This document shows positions 20,040-27,500 of a stretch of DNA of 42,008 bases, piece by piece (positions within the stretch are counted from its first letter, which is position 1; each line of letters opens with the position of its first letter). Source of the stretch: Betaproteobacteria bacterium HGW-Betaproteobacteria-6 (lineage in GTDB: Bacteria; Pseudomonadota; Gammaproteobacteria; Burkholderiales; Rhodocyclaceae). The stretch is taken from positions 1 to 42,008 of the forward strand of contig PHCF01000015.1 of assembly GCA_002842145.1 (NCBI GenBank). Reading direction: 5' to 3'. The notes below the pieces were generated by a model. It did no database searches, had not been told where the DNA came from, and worked only from the letters and a program-made list of their open reading frames with translations. A program made the position numbers and the translations under genes.

Positions 20040-20332
20040 ACACCGGATTTTCTCATCATGAGCGGCGAAAGGTTGTTAGGACTTCATTTCGAAAGCCAGC
20101 CGAGTACGGAGGAGGGTGCAGACTGGCGAGATCGCTGCAAAATAGGCCGTCGGAAAAAAGTTGATGGCGACCGCGGCATTCCGGCCGTTTTAACAAGCTG
20201 ACTTAAGCCGTAAATATCCGCTCTCAGGCTATGAATCTTGGTTGCTGAATGGGGGCTTGGGGTCGAGCCGCTCAAGGTCACGCGAATTACAAGCCAACTG
20301 ACTGGGGTTTGGCTGATGGATTTCGCGCTTCC

Positions 20333-20348
20333 GCCCCTCATCAGTCAA
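20333..20348 (-). repeat. RK2-type (TrfA) iteron-like box
   Basis: On the minus strand it reads TTGACTGATGAGGGGC, which differs by one base from the RK2 oriV iteron core TGACAGATGAGGGGC. Identical 16-mer at 27849-27864. Confidence 0.55.
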
Positions 20349-20358
20349 TAGGGCGCCG

Positions 20359-20373
20359 TTTTAGCGGCTAAAA
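20359..20373. promoter_or_regulatory. KorB-type operator, site 2
   Basis: TTTTAGCGGCTAAAA, centred on G instead of C. It lies 11 bases from the iteron-like box and between the minus-strand genes at 20391 and 20039. Confidence 0.8.
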
Positions 20374-20390
20374 TTGTTCTTCCTTGGCGT

Positions 20391-21050
20391 TCAACTGATC
20401 CAGCCGAGTTTCGTTTCCAGCACATCCCAACGCTGATCGGCGGGAATGCCGGCAAGGGGATTGCTGGCGATGGCCGCGAGGTTGGCCCGCACGTCATCGA
20501 GGACCGCAATCCGGCGCAATGCCGCCTGCACATTTTCGTCATCGACGCAGCGCCGGACGCAGCGACACGTTCCTGCGCCACCCAATCCGAGCAGATCATG
20601 ATGCAGCCGATGCAGGGCTACTGCCTTCGCCAAGTGTTGCAGGGTGAGGGGGGCACCGTAGCTCTCGGCCAAGAGCAAATCGGCCTCGAACTCGGCAAGG
20701 GCAACATCAAAGGATTGCCAAGCGTTCAAATCGTCGGCAACGACCACGCGCGATTCTTCCAAGGTGCCCCACATTGCCCGCCATAGGTTGGCCGGTCCAT
20801 CCTGGTGGAGCTGGGGCGCGTCGGGGAACAGCTCCGACAGCGACGCCAAAGCGCGGGTGGACAACGGCTGCTTGCCACTGAAAACAGGCCGCCATTTCTT
20901 TGACTCCTGAGTGTTCGAGGTCCCCTGCATCAATCCATCGTAGCGACCGGCAAACCCATAAACCGAGGTTTCCCCGATACGGTCGCGCAGCATGTGCACC
21001 AGCGCCTTGCTGCGTGTGATTTCTCGTTTACGTTCCGCTGTTGTCTTCAT
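20391..21050 (-). CDS. Hypothetical island protein
   Basis: 219 aa, family not recognised. The N-terminus is basic (MKTTAERKREITRSKALVHMLRDRIGE), the middle contains YGFAGRYDGLMQGTSN and an acidic helix-rich stretch (SFDVALAEFEADLLLAESYGAP), and there is a small cysteine group (GTCRCVRRC). It is divergent from the traK operon across 123 bases that contain a strong inverted repeat, and could share control with it. Nothing points to a function. Confidence 0.6.
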   Translation of the reverse strand: MKTTAERKREITRSKALVHMLRDRIGETSVYGFAGRYDGLMQGTSNTQESKKWRPVFSGKQPLSTRALASLSELFPDAPQLHQDGPANLWRAMWGTLEESRVVVADDLNAWQSFDVALAEFEADLLLAESYGAPLTLQHLAKAVALHRLHHDLLGLGGAGTCRCVRRCVDDENVQAALRRIAVLDDVRANLAAIASNPLAGIPADQRWDVLETKLGWIS

Positions 21051-21127
21051 GGCTCGCTAGGGCATGTTGTCCGGGTAAAAAATTCTTCTCTGATTTACCT
21101 GTCATTCTGCATTAGCACAGCGAAAAA

Positions 21128-21167
21128 TTCACCTCAGTAAGCACTATTTAAATGCTATTGAGGTGAA
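21128..21167. promoter_or_regulatory. Inverted repeat in the traK-operon promoter region
   Basis: TTCACCTCA (21128-21136) and TGAGGTGAA (21159-21167) are perfect 9-bp arms. Between them AGCA and TGCT form an inner pair around an A+T-rich centre. The right arm overlaps the ribosome-binding site of the GTG-started gene at 21174, so a bound regulator would block translation as well as transcription. Confidence 0.6.
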
Positions 21168-21173
21168 ACTGAA

Positions 21174-21407
21174 GTGAGTTCGACTCTCCGTTTCTTGCTG
21201 CAAAAGTACGGCCCGACGCTGACCCTTGATGAGTTGGCCGAGGCCCTGAAGCGCAAACCTGGTGGCGTTCGAGCAGCTTTGTCGATGCGCTCCGAGGCGT
21301 GGGCCATTGAGCTGAACAACCGCAAGGTCTACGTCGGCCGCCGTGTTCATTTTCCCGCTGAAGCTGTTGCTGATCTCTTGGTTGGCGAGAAGAGGCCGGG
21401 CGAATGA
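21174..21407 (+). CDS. Small HTH-type protein, first gene of the traK operon
   Basis: 77 aa from a GTG start with AGGTGA upstream. LLQKYGPTLTLDELAEALKRKPGGVRAALSMRSEAW ... KVYVGRRVHFPAEAVADLL parallels the protein encoded at 16,294 along most of its length, so the two are paralogues placed at the head of the rep and mob operons. It overlaps traK by an ATGA. A regulatory role is inferred from size and position. Confidence 0.7.
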   Translation: MSSTLRFLLQKYGPTLTLDELAEALKRKPGGVRAALSMRSEAWAIELNNRKVYVGRRVHFPAEAVADLLVGEKRPGE

Positions 21408-21802
21408 GTACGTTCCTCGAAGAGCTGGCAAAGTGGGCAAGGGGAGCGAGCCAGACCACCAAACCAAGGCGCAAGGAAACCTTGGCGGCTTTCCTGGCTG
21501 TGCGCGAGGACGTGAAGGAGGCCATTGCTGCCGGCTATGCCCTCAAGACCATTTGGGAGCACATGCACGAAACCGGCCGGGTGTCGTTCCGCTACGAGAC
21601 CTTCCTTCGGCATGTTCGGCGGCACATCACGAATGCGCCGTCAGAGCGTCCCAAGTTGCCCGGCCCAGTGAAGTCGGAGGTACAGGCCAGGGGAATCGAC
21701 GAGTCCAAATCGAAGGAGATTCCTGAACCGAAGAAGAGTGGGGTCCCGTCGGTGGGGCGATTCAACTTCGATCCGACGCCCAATAAAGAGGAACTGCTGT
21801 GA
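21404..21802 (+). CDS. traK: oriT-binding protein TraK (RP4 type)
   Basis: 132 aa (RP4 TraK is 134). It matches RP4 TraK in the core AAFLAVREDVKEAIAAGYALKTIWEHMHETGRVSFRYETFLRHVRRHI and in the ending FNFDPTPNKEELL. TraK wraps and bends DNA beside the nick region and helps assemble the relaxosome. It is translated from an ATGA overlap with the preceding gene, and the oriT lies directly downstream, as in RP4. Confidence 0.93.
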   Translation: MSTFLEELAKWARGASQTTKPRRKETLAAFLAVREDVKEAIAAGYALKTIWEHMHETGRVSFRYETFLRHVRRHITNAPSERPKLPGPVKSEVQARGIDESKSKEIPEPKKSGVPSVGRFNFDPTPNKEELL

Positions 21803-21991
21803 TTGCCGCGCTCACTCGCTGCAACCGCGTGTCTGTTGCGCTGCTGATGCGCTACCGGAACGCCTCAACTGCACCGCTTTCTGCCGTTTCCTGCCGTTAC
21901 TGCCGTGTTGGCGCTCTGTTGCATTTCGATAGCGCGCGCGCTGCGAAAGAATTGCTGTTTCATCCGCGTGAAAGTGGCCTCCGAAGTGCGG

Positions 21992-22080
21992 GCAGGATGT
22001 GTGAAGTAGGCCCACCCGCAAGCGGGCGTTCCTTCTTCACTGTCCCTTATTCGCGCCGTAGGCGCTCAACGGGAATCCTG
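21992..22080 (-). other. oriT: Origin of transfer (oriT), RP4/RK2 type
   Basis: The nick region reads ATCCTG-C on the minus strand, with the expected cleavage between complements of 21993 and 21992. Next to it GTGAAGTAGG...CCTTCTTCAC (22001-22040) is the imperfect inverted repeat that TraJ binds, with CCCACCCGC facing GCGGGCG inside. Then follow TGTCCCTTATTCGC and CTCAACGGGAATCCTGC, which RK2 oriT also has in the same order. Placement between traK and traJ matches RP4. The 319-base traK-traJ gap holds no convincing gene. Confidence 0.93.
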
Positions 22081-22121
22081 CCCTGCGGGGCCGGTGGCTG
22101 CTGCCGCGAGTGGGGTACGCC

Positions 22122-22490
22122 ATGAGCGAAACGCTACCCACGCGCAAGGACTGCTCGCCACTCAAAGTGTATTGCCGCCCTGACGAACGCGAGCGCATCG
22201 AGGCCAATGCCAGGGATGCCGGCATGAGCGTCGCCCGTTTCCTGCGCGAGGTGGGCCAGGGCTACCGCGTGCGTGGCATCGTGGACTTCGAGCAAGTCCG
22301 CGAGCTGGCGCGGATCAATGGCGATCTTGGCCGCCTGGGCGGCCTCCTGAAGCTGTGGCTCACCGATGACGTGCGCACCGCCAGGTTTGGCGAGGCGACC
22401 GTTCGGGCGCTGCTGGAGCGCATCGAAACAACCCAAGACCAGATGGCCGGAGTTATGCGGGCAATCGTTCGCCCCAAGGCCGAGGACTGA
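22122..22490 (+). CDS. traJ: Relaxosome protein TraJ (RP4 type)
   Basis: 122 aa (RP4 TraJ is 123). Nearly collinear with RP4 TraJ: PTRKDCSPLKVYCRPDERERIEANARDAGMS, VGQGYRVRGIVDFEQVRELARINGDLGRLGGLLKLWLTDDVRTARFGEATVRALL and VMRAIVRPKAE. It binds the oriT inverted repeat and positions TraI. The start ATG 22122 is chosen over an upstream in-frame GTG (22110) by comparison with RP4. It is followed within 4 bases by a KorB-type operator. Confidence 0.95.
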   Translation: MSETLPTRKDCSPLKVYCRPDERERIEANARDAGMSVARFLREVGQGYRVRGIVDFEQVRELARINGDLGRLGGLLKLWLTDDVRTARFGEATVRALLERIETTQDQMAGVMRAIVRPKAED

Positions 22491-22493
22491 ATT

Positions 22494-22508
22494 TTTTAGC
22501 CGCTAAAA
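22494..22508. promoter_or_regulatory. KorB-type operator, site 3
   Basis: TTTTAGCCGCTAAAA, between traJ and trbJ, 17 bases before the trbJ start and just upstream of its AAGGAG. Confidence 0.85.
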
Positions 22509-22524
22509 CCGAAAGGAGATCGAC

Positions 22525-23292
22525 ATGAAAAAAACCAACGTAGCCGCGATCGTCGCCCTGATGCTTACCCTTGCCGGCGGCGCTTCCATGCCGGCGCACG
22601 CGGGTATCCCCGTTATCGACGCGGGGAACCTGACGCAAAACATCATGACGGCAATCGAAGAGGTTGCCCAAACCGCCAAGCAGATCGAGCAGTACCAGAC
22701 CCAATTGCAGCAGTACGAAAACATGCTGCAAAACACGGCCGCGCCGGCGGCCTACATCTGGGATCAGGCGCAGTCGACCATCAACGGCCTGATGAATGCG
22801 ACGAACACCCTGAACTACTACAGGAACCAGCTCGGCAGCATCGACGCCTACCTGGGCAAGTTCCAGGACGTCGCCTACTACAAGTCGTCGCCGTGCTTCT
22901 CGGCCACCGGCTGCACGGCCGCCGAGTGGGCGGCCATGAAGCAAAACCAGGCGCTGGCCTCGGAGTCGCAGAAGAAGGCCAATGACGCGCTGTTCAAGGG
23001 CCTGAATCAGCAGCAAGACAACCTGCAAGCGGACGCGGCGACGCTGCAACGCTTGCAGTCGTCGGCCCAGGGCGCGAGCGGCCAAATGCAAGCCCTCGGC
23101 TACGCCAACCAGCTCGCCAGCAACCAGGCGAACCAGCTCTTGCAGATTCGTGCCCTGCTGATCGCGCAGCAAAACGCGGTCGCCTCCAAGATGCAGGCCG
23201 ACGCTGACCGCGAGGCGCGGCAGCAGGCGGCCGGAGAAGCAATGTTCGGCATGGGCGGGCCGACTGATCGCAGCAAGGCCAAGGGGTACTGA
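22525..23292 (+). CDS. trbJ: TrbJ, mating-pair/entry-exclusion protein
   Basis: 255 aa, exported: signal peptide MKKTNVAAIVALMLTLAGGASMPAHA, then GIPVIDAGNLTQNIMTAIEEVAQTAKQIEQYQTQLQQYENMLQNT, the typical start of TrbJ (VirB5-like). The rest is largely helical and rich in Gln and Ala. In RP4, TrbJ belongs to the mating apparatus and, with TrbK, gives entry exclusion. AAGGAG stands six bases before the ATG. The C-terminus MGGPTDRSKAKGY recurs almost exactly at the end of TrbK. Confidence 0.92.
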   Translation: MKKTNVAAIVALMLTLAGGASMPAHAGIPVIDAGNLTQNIMTAIEEVAQTAKQIEQYQTQLQQYENMLQNTAAPAAYIWDQAQSTINGLMNATNTLNYYRNQLGSIDAYLGKFQDVAYYKSSPCFSATGCTAAEWAAMKQNQALASESQKKANDALFKGLNQQQDNLQADAATLQRLQSSAQGASGQMQALGYANQLASNQANQLLQIRALLIAQQNAVASKMQADADREARQQAAGEAMFGMGGPTDRSKAKGY

Positions 23293-23293
23293 C

Positions 23294-23470
23294 ATGAAAA
23301 ATATGATTCGTGCCGTTGCCCTGGTCGCTCTGATGTCCGCCGTGCTCGCAGGGTGCGGTAAGTCCGAGGACGAGGCGCTGAACAAGAGGACACCGGAACA
23401 GCAGCAGAAGGCGAACAAGCTCTATGACATGGGCGGGCCGACTGATCGCCAGAAGAGCAAGGGGTACTGA
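23294..23470 (+). CDS. trbK: TrbK-like entry-exclusion lipoprotein
   Basis: A 58-aa protein. The signal peptide and lipobox are plain: MKNMIRAVALVALMSAVLAGC with Cys21 lipidated, followed by GKSEDEALNKRTPEQQQKANKLYDMGGPTDRQKSKGY. Size, lipobox and position between trbJ and trbL match TrbK, the inner-membrane lipoprotein that stops redundant transfer into cells already holding the element. Spacing to both neighbours is 1 to 2 bases, so translation is coupled. The last 13 residues duplicate the TrbJ tail. Confidence 0.85.
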   Translation: MKNMIRAVALVALMSAVLAGCGKSEDEALNKRTPEQQQKANKLYDMGGPTDRQKSKGY

Positions 23471-23472
23471 CC

Positions 23473-25032
23473 ATGAGATCCACTTTACTGCGTTTGATGG
23501 TCATGCTGTCGGTGTTGCTGATGTCTCACACAGCGTCGGCAGCAATAGACAAGAGTGGCGTGCTCGACACGGTTGCGGATCGCTTCCTGATGGAAAGCGC
23601 GACGTGGGGCACGACGATCACCGGCTATGCCTCCTGGCTATTTTGGACCTTGATTCTCATTTCGATGGTATGGACATTCGGGATGATGGCCTTGCGCAAG
23701 GCCGACATCGGCGAGTTCTTTGCTGAGTTCATCCGCTTCACGATGTTTACCGGGTTCTTCTGGTGGCTGCTTGAGAATGGCCCGCACTTCGCAATTGACA
23801 TCATCAACTCGTTGCGCGACATCGGGGCCGCTGCCGGTGCTACGAGGACGCTGACACCGTCCGCGCCGATAGACATTGCCTTTGACATCATTGGCAAGGC
23901 GGCCGACAACTACAGCGTTCTGAGCCCGATCGACAATCTGGCGATATTCTTCACGACCCTCGCCATTTTGGCGTGCATGGGCGTCGTTGCCGCGAATGTG
24001 CTGCTAGCACTCGTTACCGCGTGGGTGATGGCCTATGCCGGCATCTTTGTATTGGGCTTTGGCGGCTCGCGCTGGACTTCGGATATCGCCATCAACTACT
24101 TCCGGGCAGTCGTTGGCGTCGCCCTCAAACTAATGACGATGACTTTGCTGATCGGCGTTGCCGTGTCGGTGATGGACGGTTTCTATACCGGCTTGCAACA
24201 GGGGACACCGATGCGCGAGCTGTTAGTGATCTTTGTTGTCTCGCTTGTCCTGGTCGTTCTCATCCATTCGATCCCCAACGTCATTGCAGGGTTGATTCCT
24301 GGTGGCGGTCATGCGGCCAGCTCCGGCAGCTCGTTCAGTGCGGGTGCTATCGCCGGCGCAGCAGTTGGCGCTGGCGCTGCTATTGCTTCCGGTGGTGCGG
24401 CACTGGCCGCCGCCGGCGCGTCAGCAGCGGGTGGGGCTCAGGCTCTGATGGCAGCGGTACGGGCCGGCCAGGCGAATGTTTCTGCCGGCGCTGATGGCGT
24501 ATCAAGCCTTATGAGCGCAATGCGCGGCGCGAACAGCGAGGCGGCTGGGTCATTCTCTGACGCGGCCGGCTTTTCGGGTGGCGGCGGCGACAGCGGCACC
24601 GGCACCGGCAACACCCCCTTCGCTCAGGCGGCCGGTTTTGGTAGCAGCGCAACCGAGTCCGGCCCCAGCGCCGGCGGCAACTCCAAGGGTGGCAACTTCA
24701 AAGCGGCGAACTCGGGCAGTGGGCAACCGTCGAGCGGTGAAGGCAAATCGGGCGGTCTCGTGGCCTCTGCTGCGAATGCCGGAAAGGTGGCTGTCGAAGC
24801 GGGGTCGATCTTGGCCCAGCAAGCGGCAAACAGCATGGTGGACGCCGCGAAGGATCGGATCGGGCAGACCGCCGGTGGTCGGCTTGCCATAGCGATCAAG
24901 GCAAACCAAGCGGCCGGTGAATCCGCGATGCCGGCCTTTGAGGGTAACAGTCTGGCAGCCGGTTCCACCGATGCCGATGCTCAATCCGAAGTAGCCGCAT
25001 TCGCCAACCGCGATAGTGGCAAGGAGGTGTGA
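23473..25032 (+). CDS. trbL: TrbL, polytopic mating-channel protein (VirB6-like)
   Basis: 519 aa. A signal peptide (about residues 1-23) is followed by DKSGVLDTVADRFLMESATWGTTITGYASWLFWTLILISMVWTF and some six hydrophobic segments up to about residue 275, the TrbL/VirB6 plan of an inner-membrane channel component. From there to the end it is Gly/Ala/Ser-rich low-complexity sequence. Motifs SFSDAAGF, PFAQAAGF and SEVAAF in this tail recur in the next small protein. No other channel genes (trbB to trbI) are present, so this subunit can only work with a helper's apparatus. Confidence 0.92.
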   Translation: MRSTLLRLMVMLSVLLMSHTASAAIDKSGVLDTVADRFLMESATWGTTITGYASWLFWTLILISMVWTFGMMALRKADIGEFFAEFIRFTMFTGFFWWLLENGPHFAIDIINSLRDIGAAAGATRTLTPSAPIDIAFDIIGKAADNYSVLSPIDNLAIFFTTLAILACMGVVAANVLLALVTAWVMAYAGIFVLGFGGSRWTSDIAINYFRAVVGVALKLMTMTLLIGVAVSVMDGFYTGLQQGTPMRELLVIFVVSLVLVVLIHSIPNVIAGLIPGGGHAASSGSSFSAGAIAGAAVGAGAAIASGGAALAAAGASAAGGAQALMAAVRAGQANVSAGADGVSSLMSAMRGANSEAAGSFSDAAGFSGGGGDSGTGTGNTPFAQAAGFGSSATESGPSAGGNSKGGNFKAANSGSGQPSSGEGKSGGLVASAANAGKVAVEAGSILAQQAANSMVDAAKDRIGQTAGGRLAIAIKANQAAGESAMPAFEGNSLAAGSTDADAQSEVAAFANRDSGKEV

Positions 25033-25034
25033 CG

Positions 25035-25331
25035 ATGACGACCAAGCGTGCGCGCGATTTCTTTGCCTGCCTGGATGGACAGGACACCGGGGCCGACCAG
25101 GCGCAAGCGGTGCGGTTTGAGCCGGTCGGGGATCAAGCGACCGAGCTAGATGCAGCGGCGGAGGTCGCAGCATTCATTGAGCGGCCCGACACTGATATCG
25201 AGGCGTCCCCAACCATCGCCGGCGGTACGCGCAATTCCGAATGCTGCGGCAGCCTCACGAGGGCTACGCCGTTTTCAGACGCGGCGGGCTTCTACGAAGG
25301 CCGGCCGACACTTCCACATCCCACCTGCTAG
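25035..25331 (+). CDS. Small protein sharing motifs with the TrbL tail
   Basis: 98 aa from ATG 25035; the AAGGAGG at 25021 lies inside the end of trbL, which stops 2 bases earlier. No family recognised. It contains AEVAAFIERPD and TPFSDAAGFYEG, each similar to a piece of TrbL's C-terminal region (SEVAAFANRD, SFSDAAGF, TPFAQAAGF). This suggests it arose from a TrbL tail or binds the same partner. RP4 has trbM at this place, which it does not resemble. Confidence 0.6.
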   Translation: MTTKRARDFFACLDGQDTGADQAQAVRFEPVGDQATELDAAAEVAAFIERPDTDIEASPTIAGGTRNSECCGSLTRATPFSDAAGFYEGRPTLPHPTC

Positions 25332-25342
25332 AGAGGTGAATT

Positions 25343-25627
25343 ATGGCAACCATAGATGCTACCCAAACGATGTTGAGTGCGGAAATGATCCGCGAACGTA
25401 TGACCGACTACGCCGCCGTGCTGAACGATGTTGTGACCGTTCTGTACGCTCCAAGGCAGCGCTTGTCATCTGCTGATCGCCGCGCGATTACCAGGTTGCT
25501 CAATGCCATGACGGATGTGAACACCATGGTGCTTTATCACTTCAACTGCCGGCGTCTCCCAACCGAGAATCTGGTAGAGCTTCATTCGAAGGTTGCCCGC
25601 CTCGCGCCCCAAATTCGAAGGGCTTGA
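25343..25627 (+). CDS. Small hypothetical protein upstream of traI
   Basis: 94 aa, with GAGAGGTGA before the ATG. It is mostly helical (MATIDATQTMLSAEMIRERMTDYAAVLNDVVTVLYAPRQRLSSADRRAITRLLNAMTDVNTMV) with a basic C-terminus. Not recognised. It closes the trbJKL run and is separated from traI by a KorB-type operator. Confidence 0.65.
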   Translation: MATIDATQTMLSAEMIRERMTDYAAVLNDVVTVLYAPRQRLSSADRRAITRLLNAMTDVNTMVLYHFNCRRLPTENLVELHSKVARLAPQIRRA

Positions 25628-25658
25628 ACCCCGGGCGGCCAGCGAGCCGCCCAATCAA

Positions 25659-25673
25659 TTTTAGCGGCTAAAA
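25659..25673. promoter_or_regulatory. KorB-type operator, site 4
   Basis: TTTTAGCGGCTAAAA, ending 9 bases before the traI start. It occupies the place where a ribosome-binding site would lie; no purine-rich site is seen. Confidence 0.85.
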
Positions 25674-25682
25674 CAACGACCC

Positions 25683-27482
25683 ATGATCGCCAAGCACGTT
25701 TCCATGCGCTCGCTCGGCAAGAGTGACTTCGCCGGCCTGGCGAACTACATCACCGACGCGCAGAGCAAAGACCATCGGCTGGGACAGGTGTTGCTCACGA
25801 ACTGCGCGGCCGCGACCCTGCCGGCGGCAATCGAGGAGGTGCTTGCAACCCAGCACATCAACACTCGAGCGAGGAGCGACAAGACCTATCACCTGATTGT
25901 CAGTTTTCGTGCCGGCGAGCAGCCCAGCGCCGATACCCTCAAGGCCATCGAAGAGCGGATTTGTGCCGGGCTGGGCTACGGCGAGCATCAGCGCGTCAGC
26001 GCCGTGCACAACGACACCGACAACCTGCACGTCCACATCGCCATTAACAAGATTCACCCGACCCGCCACACTATCCACGAACCCTATTACCCGCATCGGA
26101 CGCTGGCCGAGCTGTGCGAAGTCCTGGAACGCGACTACAACCTGGAGCGAGACAACCACATCCCGAACCAGCGAGGGGCGGCGGCCAGGGCGGCCGACAT
26201 GGAGCGGCATGCCGGCGTGGAAAGCCTGGTCGGCTGGATCAAGCGCGAGTGCCTGGAAGAAATCCGGGGGGCGACGAGCTGGGCCGAGTTGCACCACTTC
26301 ATGCGAGACAACGGCCTGGAACTGCGCACCCGTGGCAATGGGCTGGTCATCGAGGCAGGCGACGGCACCTCGGTCAAGGCCAGCACCTTGGCCCGCGAGC
26401 TGTCCAAGTCGGCGCTCGAAGCGCGGCTAGGCGGCTTTGAGGCCGCGCCCGAGCGCAGGGAGGCGCAGGCGAAGCGTAGCTACCGGAAAGATCCCGTACG
26501 CCTGCGGATCGACACGACCGAGCTTTACGCCAGATACAAGGATGAACAGAAGAGCTGGACGGTGGCTAGGGCCGAGGCGCTGGTCCAGGCCAAGCGGCAG
26601 AAGGATCGGGCAATCGAAAACGCCAAGAAGCAAGCGGCTGCGAAACGGGCGGCAATCAAGCTGACCGATGGCCGGCTAACCAAGAAGTTGCTGTATGCCC
26701 AGGTCCGTGCCTCGCTGGGGGCCGACCTGGCAGCTATCCGCAAGCACTACGACCAGGAGCGGGCCCAGCACTACCAGAGCTTCCAGCGGCAGCCGTGGGC
26801 CGACTGGCTTAAGCAACAGGCCACCCAAGGCAACGCCGAGGCGCTGGCCGCCTTGCGCGCCAGGGACGCAGCCCAGGGCCTCAAGGGCAACACCATCGAG
26901 GGGCAGGGCCAGCCGCGACCGGGAGGCGCGCCAACTATCGACAACATCACCAAGAAGGGCACGATTATCTATCGCGCAGGCCGGTCGGCTGTCCGGGACG
27001 ATGGCGACCGCCTGCAAGTCTCCCGCGAGGCTGACCGCGACGGGGTACAGGCCGCGCTGCGCATGGCGATGGAGAAGTACGGCGAGCGCATCACCGTCAC
27101 CGGCTCGCCTGAGTTCAAGGCTCAAATCATCCGGGTGGCTGCCGATGCCCAGCTTCAGATTACCTTCACCGATCCAGGCCTGGAGCGCCGCCGCCGGGCG
27201 CTGATACAGCAAGCCGGCCAGGCCAGCACCAGGCCCATCGCAATTCGCTCTGGCGTCCCTCCTGTCGGCCGGAAACCTCCGCCACATCGCCGTCATGGCC
27301 TGCGGACTCTCGGCCAGCTCGACGTGCTGGGCATCGAGGGTAGCGAGACGATGCGGCCGTCGCAAACTACTACGCCAAAGCAGACCGTGGCTGTCAGCGA
27401 GCAGGAGCGCCGGCGGGCGAAGTTGCAGTTGGAGATGGACGCCAAGAAGGCGAAGCATCGAGACAGGGGGAAGTCACGATGA
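25683..27482 (+). CDS. traI: Relaxase TraI (MOBP, RP4 type)
   Basis: 599 aa (RP4 TraI is 732). The relaxase domain follows RP4 from the first residue (MIAKHVSMRSLGKSDFAGLANYITD) and keeps the catalytic Tyr22, Ser74 (YHLIVSFRAGE) and His116 (DTDNLHVHIAINKIHPTRHTIHEPY). The RP4 segment DMERHAGVESLVGWIKRECL is also present. A basic coiled-coil middle is followed by an LPD7-like module (GTIIYRAGRSAVRDDGDRLQVS ... ALRMAMEKYGERITVTGSPEFKAQIIRVAA) near residues 420-500. It nicks oriT and leads the strand through the helper's channel. No primase domain is visible. Confidence 0.95.
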   Translation: MIAKHVSMRSLGKSDFAGLANYITDAQSKDHRLGQVLLTNCAAATLPAAIEEVLATQHINTRARSDKTYHLIVSFRAGEQPSADTLKAIEERICAGLGYGEHQRVSAVHNDTDNLHVHIAINKIHPTRHTIHEPYYPHRTLAELCEVLERDYNLERDNHIPNQRGAAARAADMERHAGVESLVGWIKRECLEEIRGATSWAELHHFMRDNGLELRTRGNGLVIEAGDGTSVKASTLARELSKSALEARLGGFEAAPERREAQAKRSYRKDPVRLRIDTTELYARYKDEQKSWTVARAEALVQAKRQKDRAIENAKKQAAAKRAAIKLTDGRLTKKLLYAQVRASLGADLAAIRKHYDQERAQHYQSFQRQPWADWLKQQATQGNAEALAALRARDAAQGLKGNTIEGQGQPRPGGAPTIDNITKKGTIIYRAGRSAVRDDGDRLQVSREADRDGVQAALRMAMEKYGERITVTGSPEFKAQIIRVAADAQLQITFTDPGLERRRRALIQQAGQASTRPIAIRSGVPPVGRKPPPHRRHGLRTLGQLDVLGIEGSETMRPSQTTTPKQTVAVSEQERRRAKLQLEMDAKKAKHRDRGKSR

Positions 27483-27500
27483 TGAATTCATCGGACAGGC

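Larger units (their letters stand above)
20040..20390. other. Intergenic region upstream of the protease gene
   Basis: 351 bases with no supported gene. They hold one TrfA-iteron-like box at 20333-20348 and a KorB-type operator at 20359-20373. The rest looks unstructured. Confidence 0.5.

Noticed and set aside
21799-22125. Open frame of 108 codons between traK and traJ
   Set aside because: It runs through the oriT, starts at a GTG overlapping the traK end, and has no protein-like pattern.
23994-24494. Plus-strand open frames inside trbL rich in Arg, Cys and Trp
   Set aside because: They are shadow frames of the TrbL membrane and Gly/Ala-rich regions.
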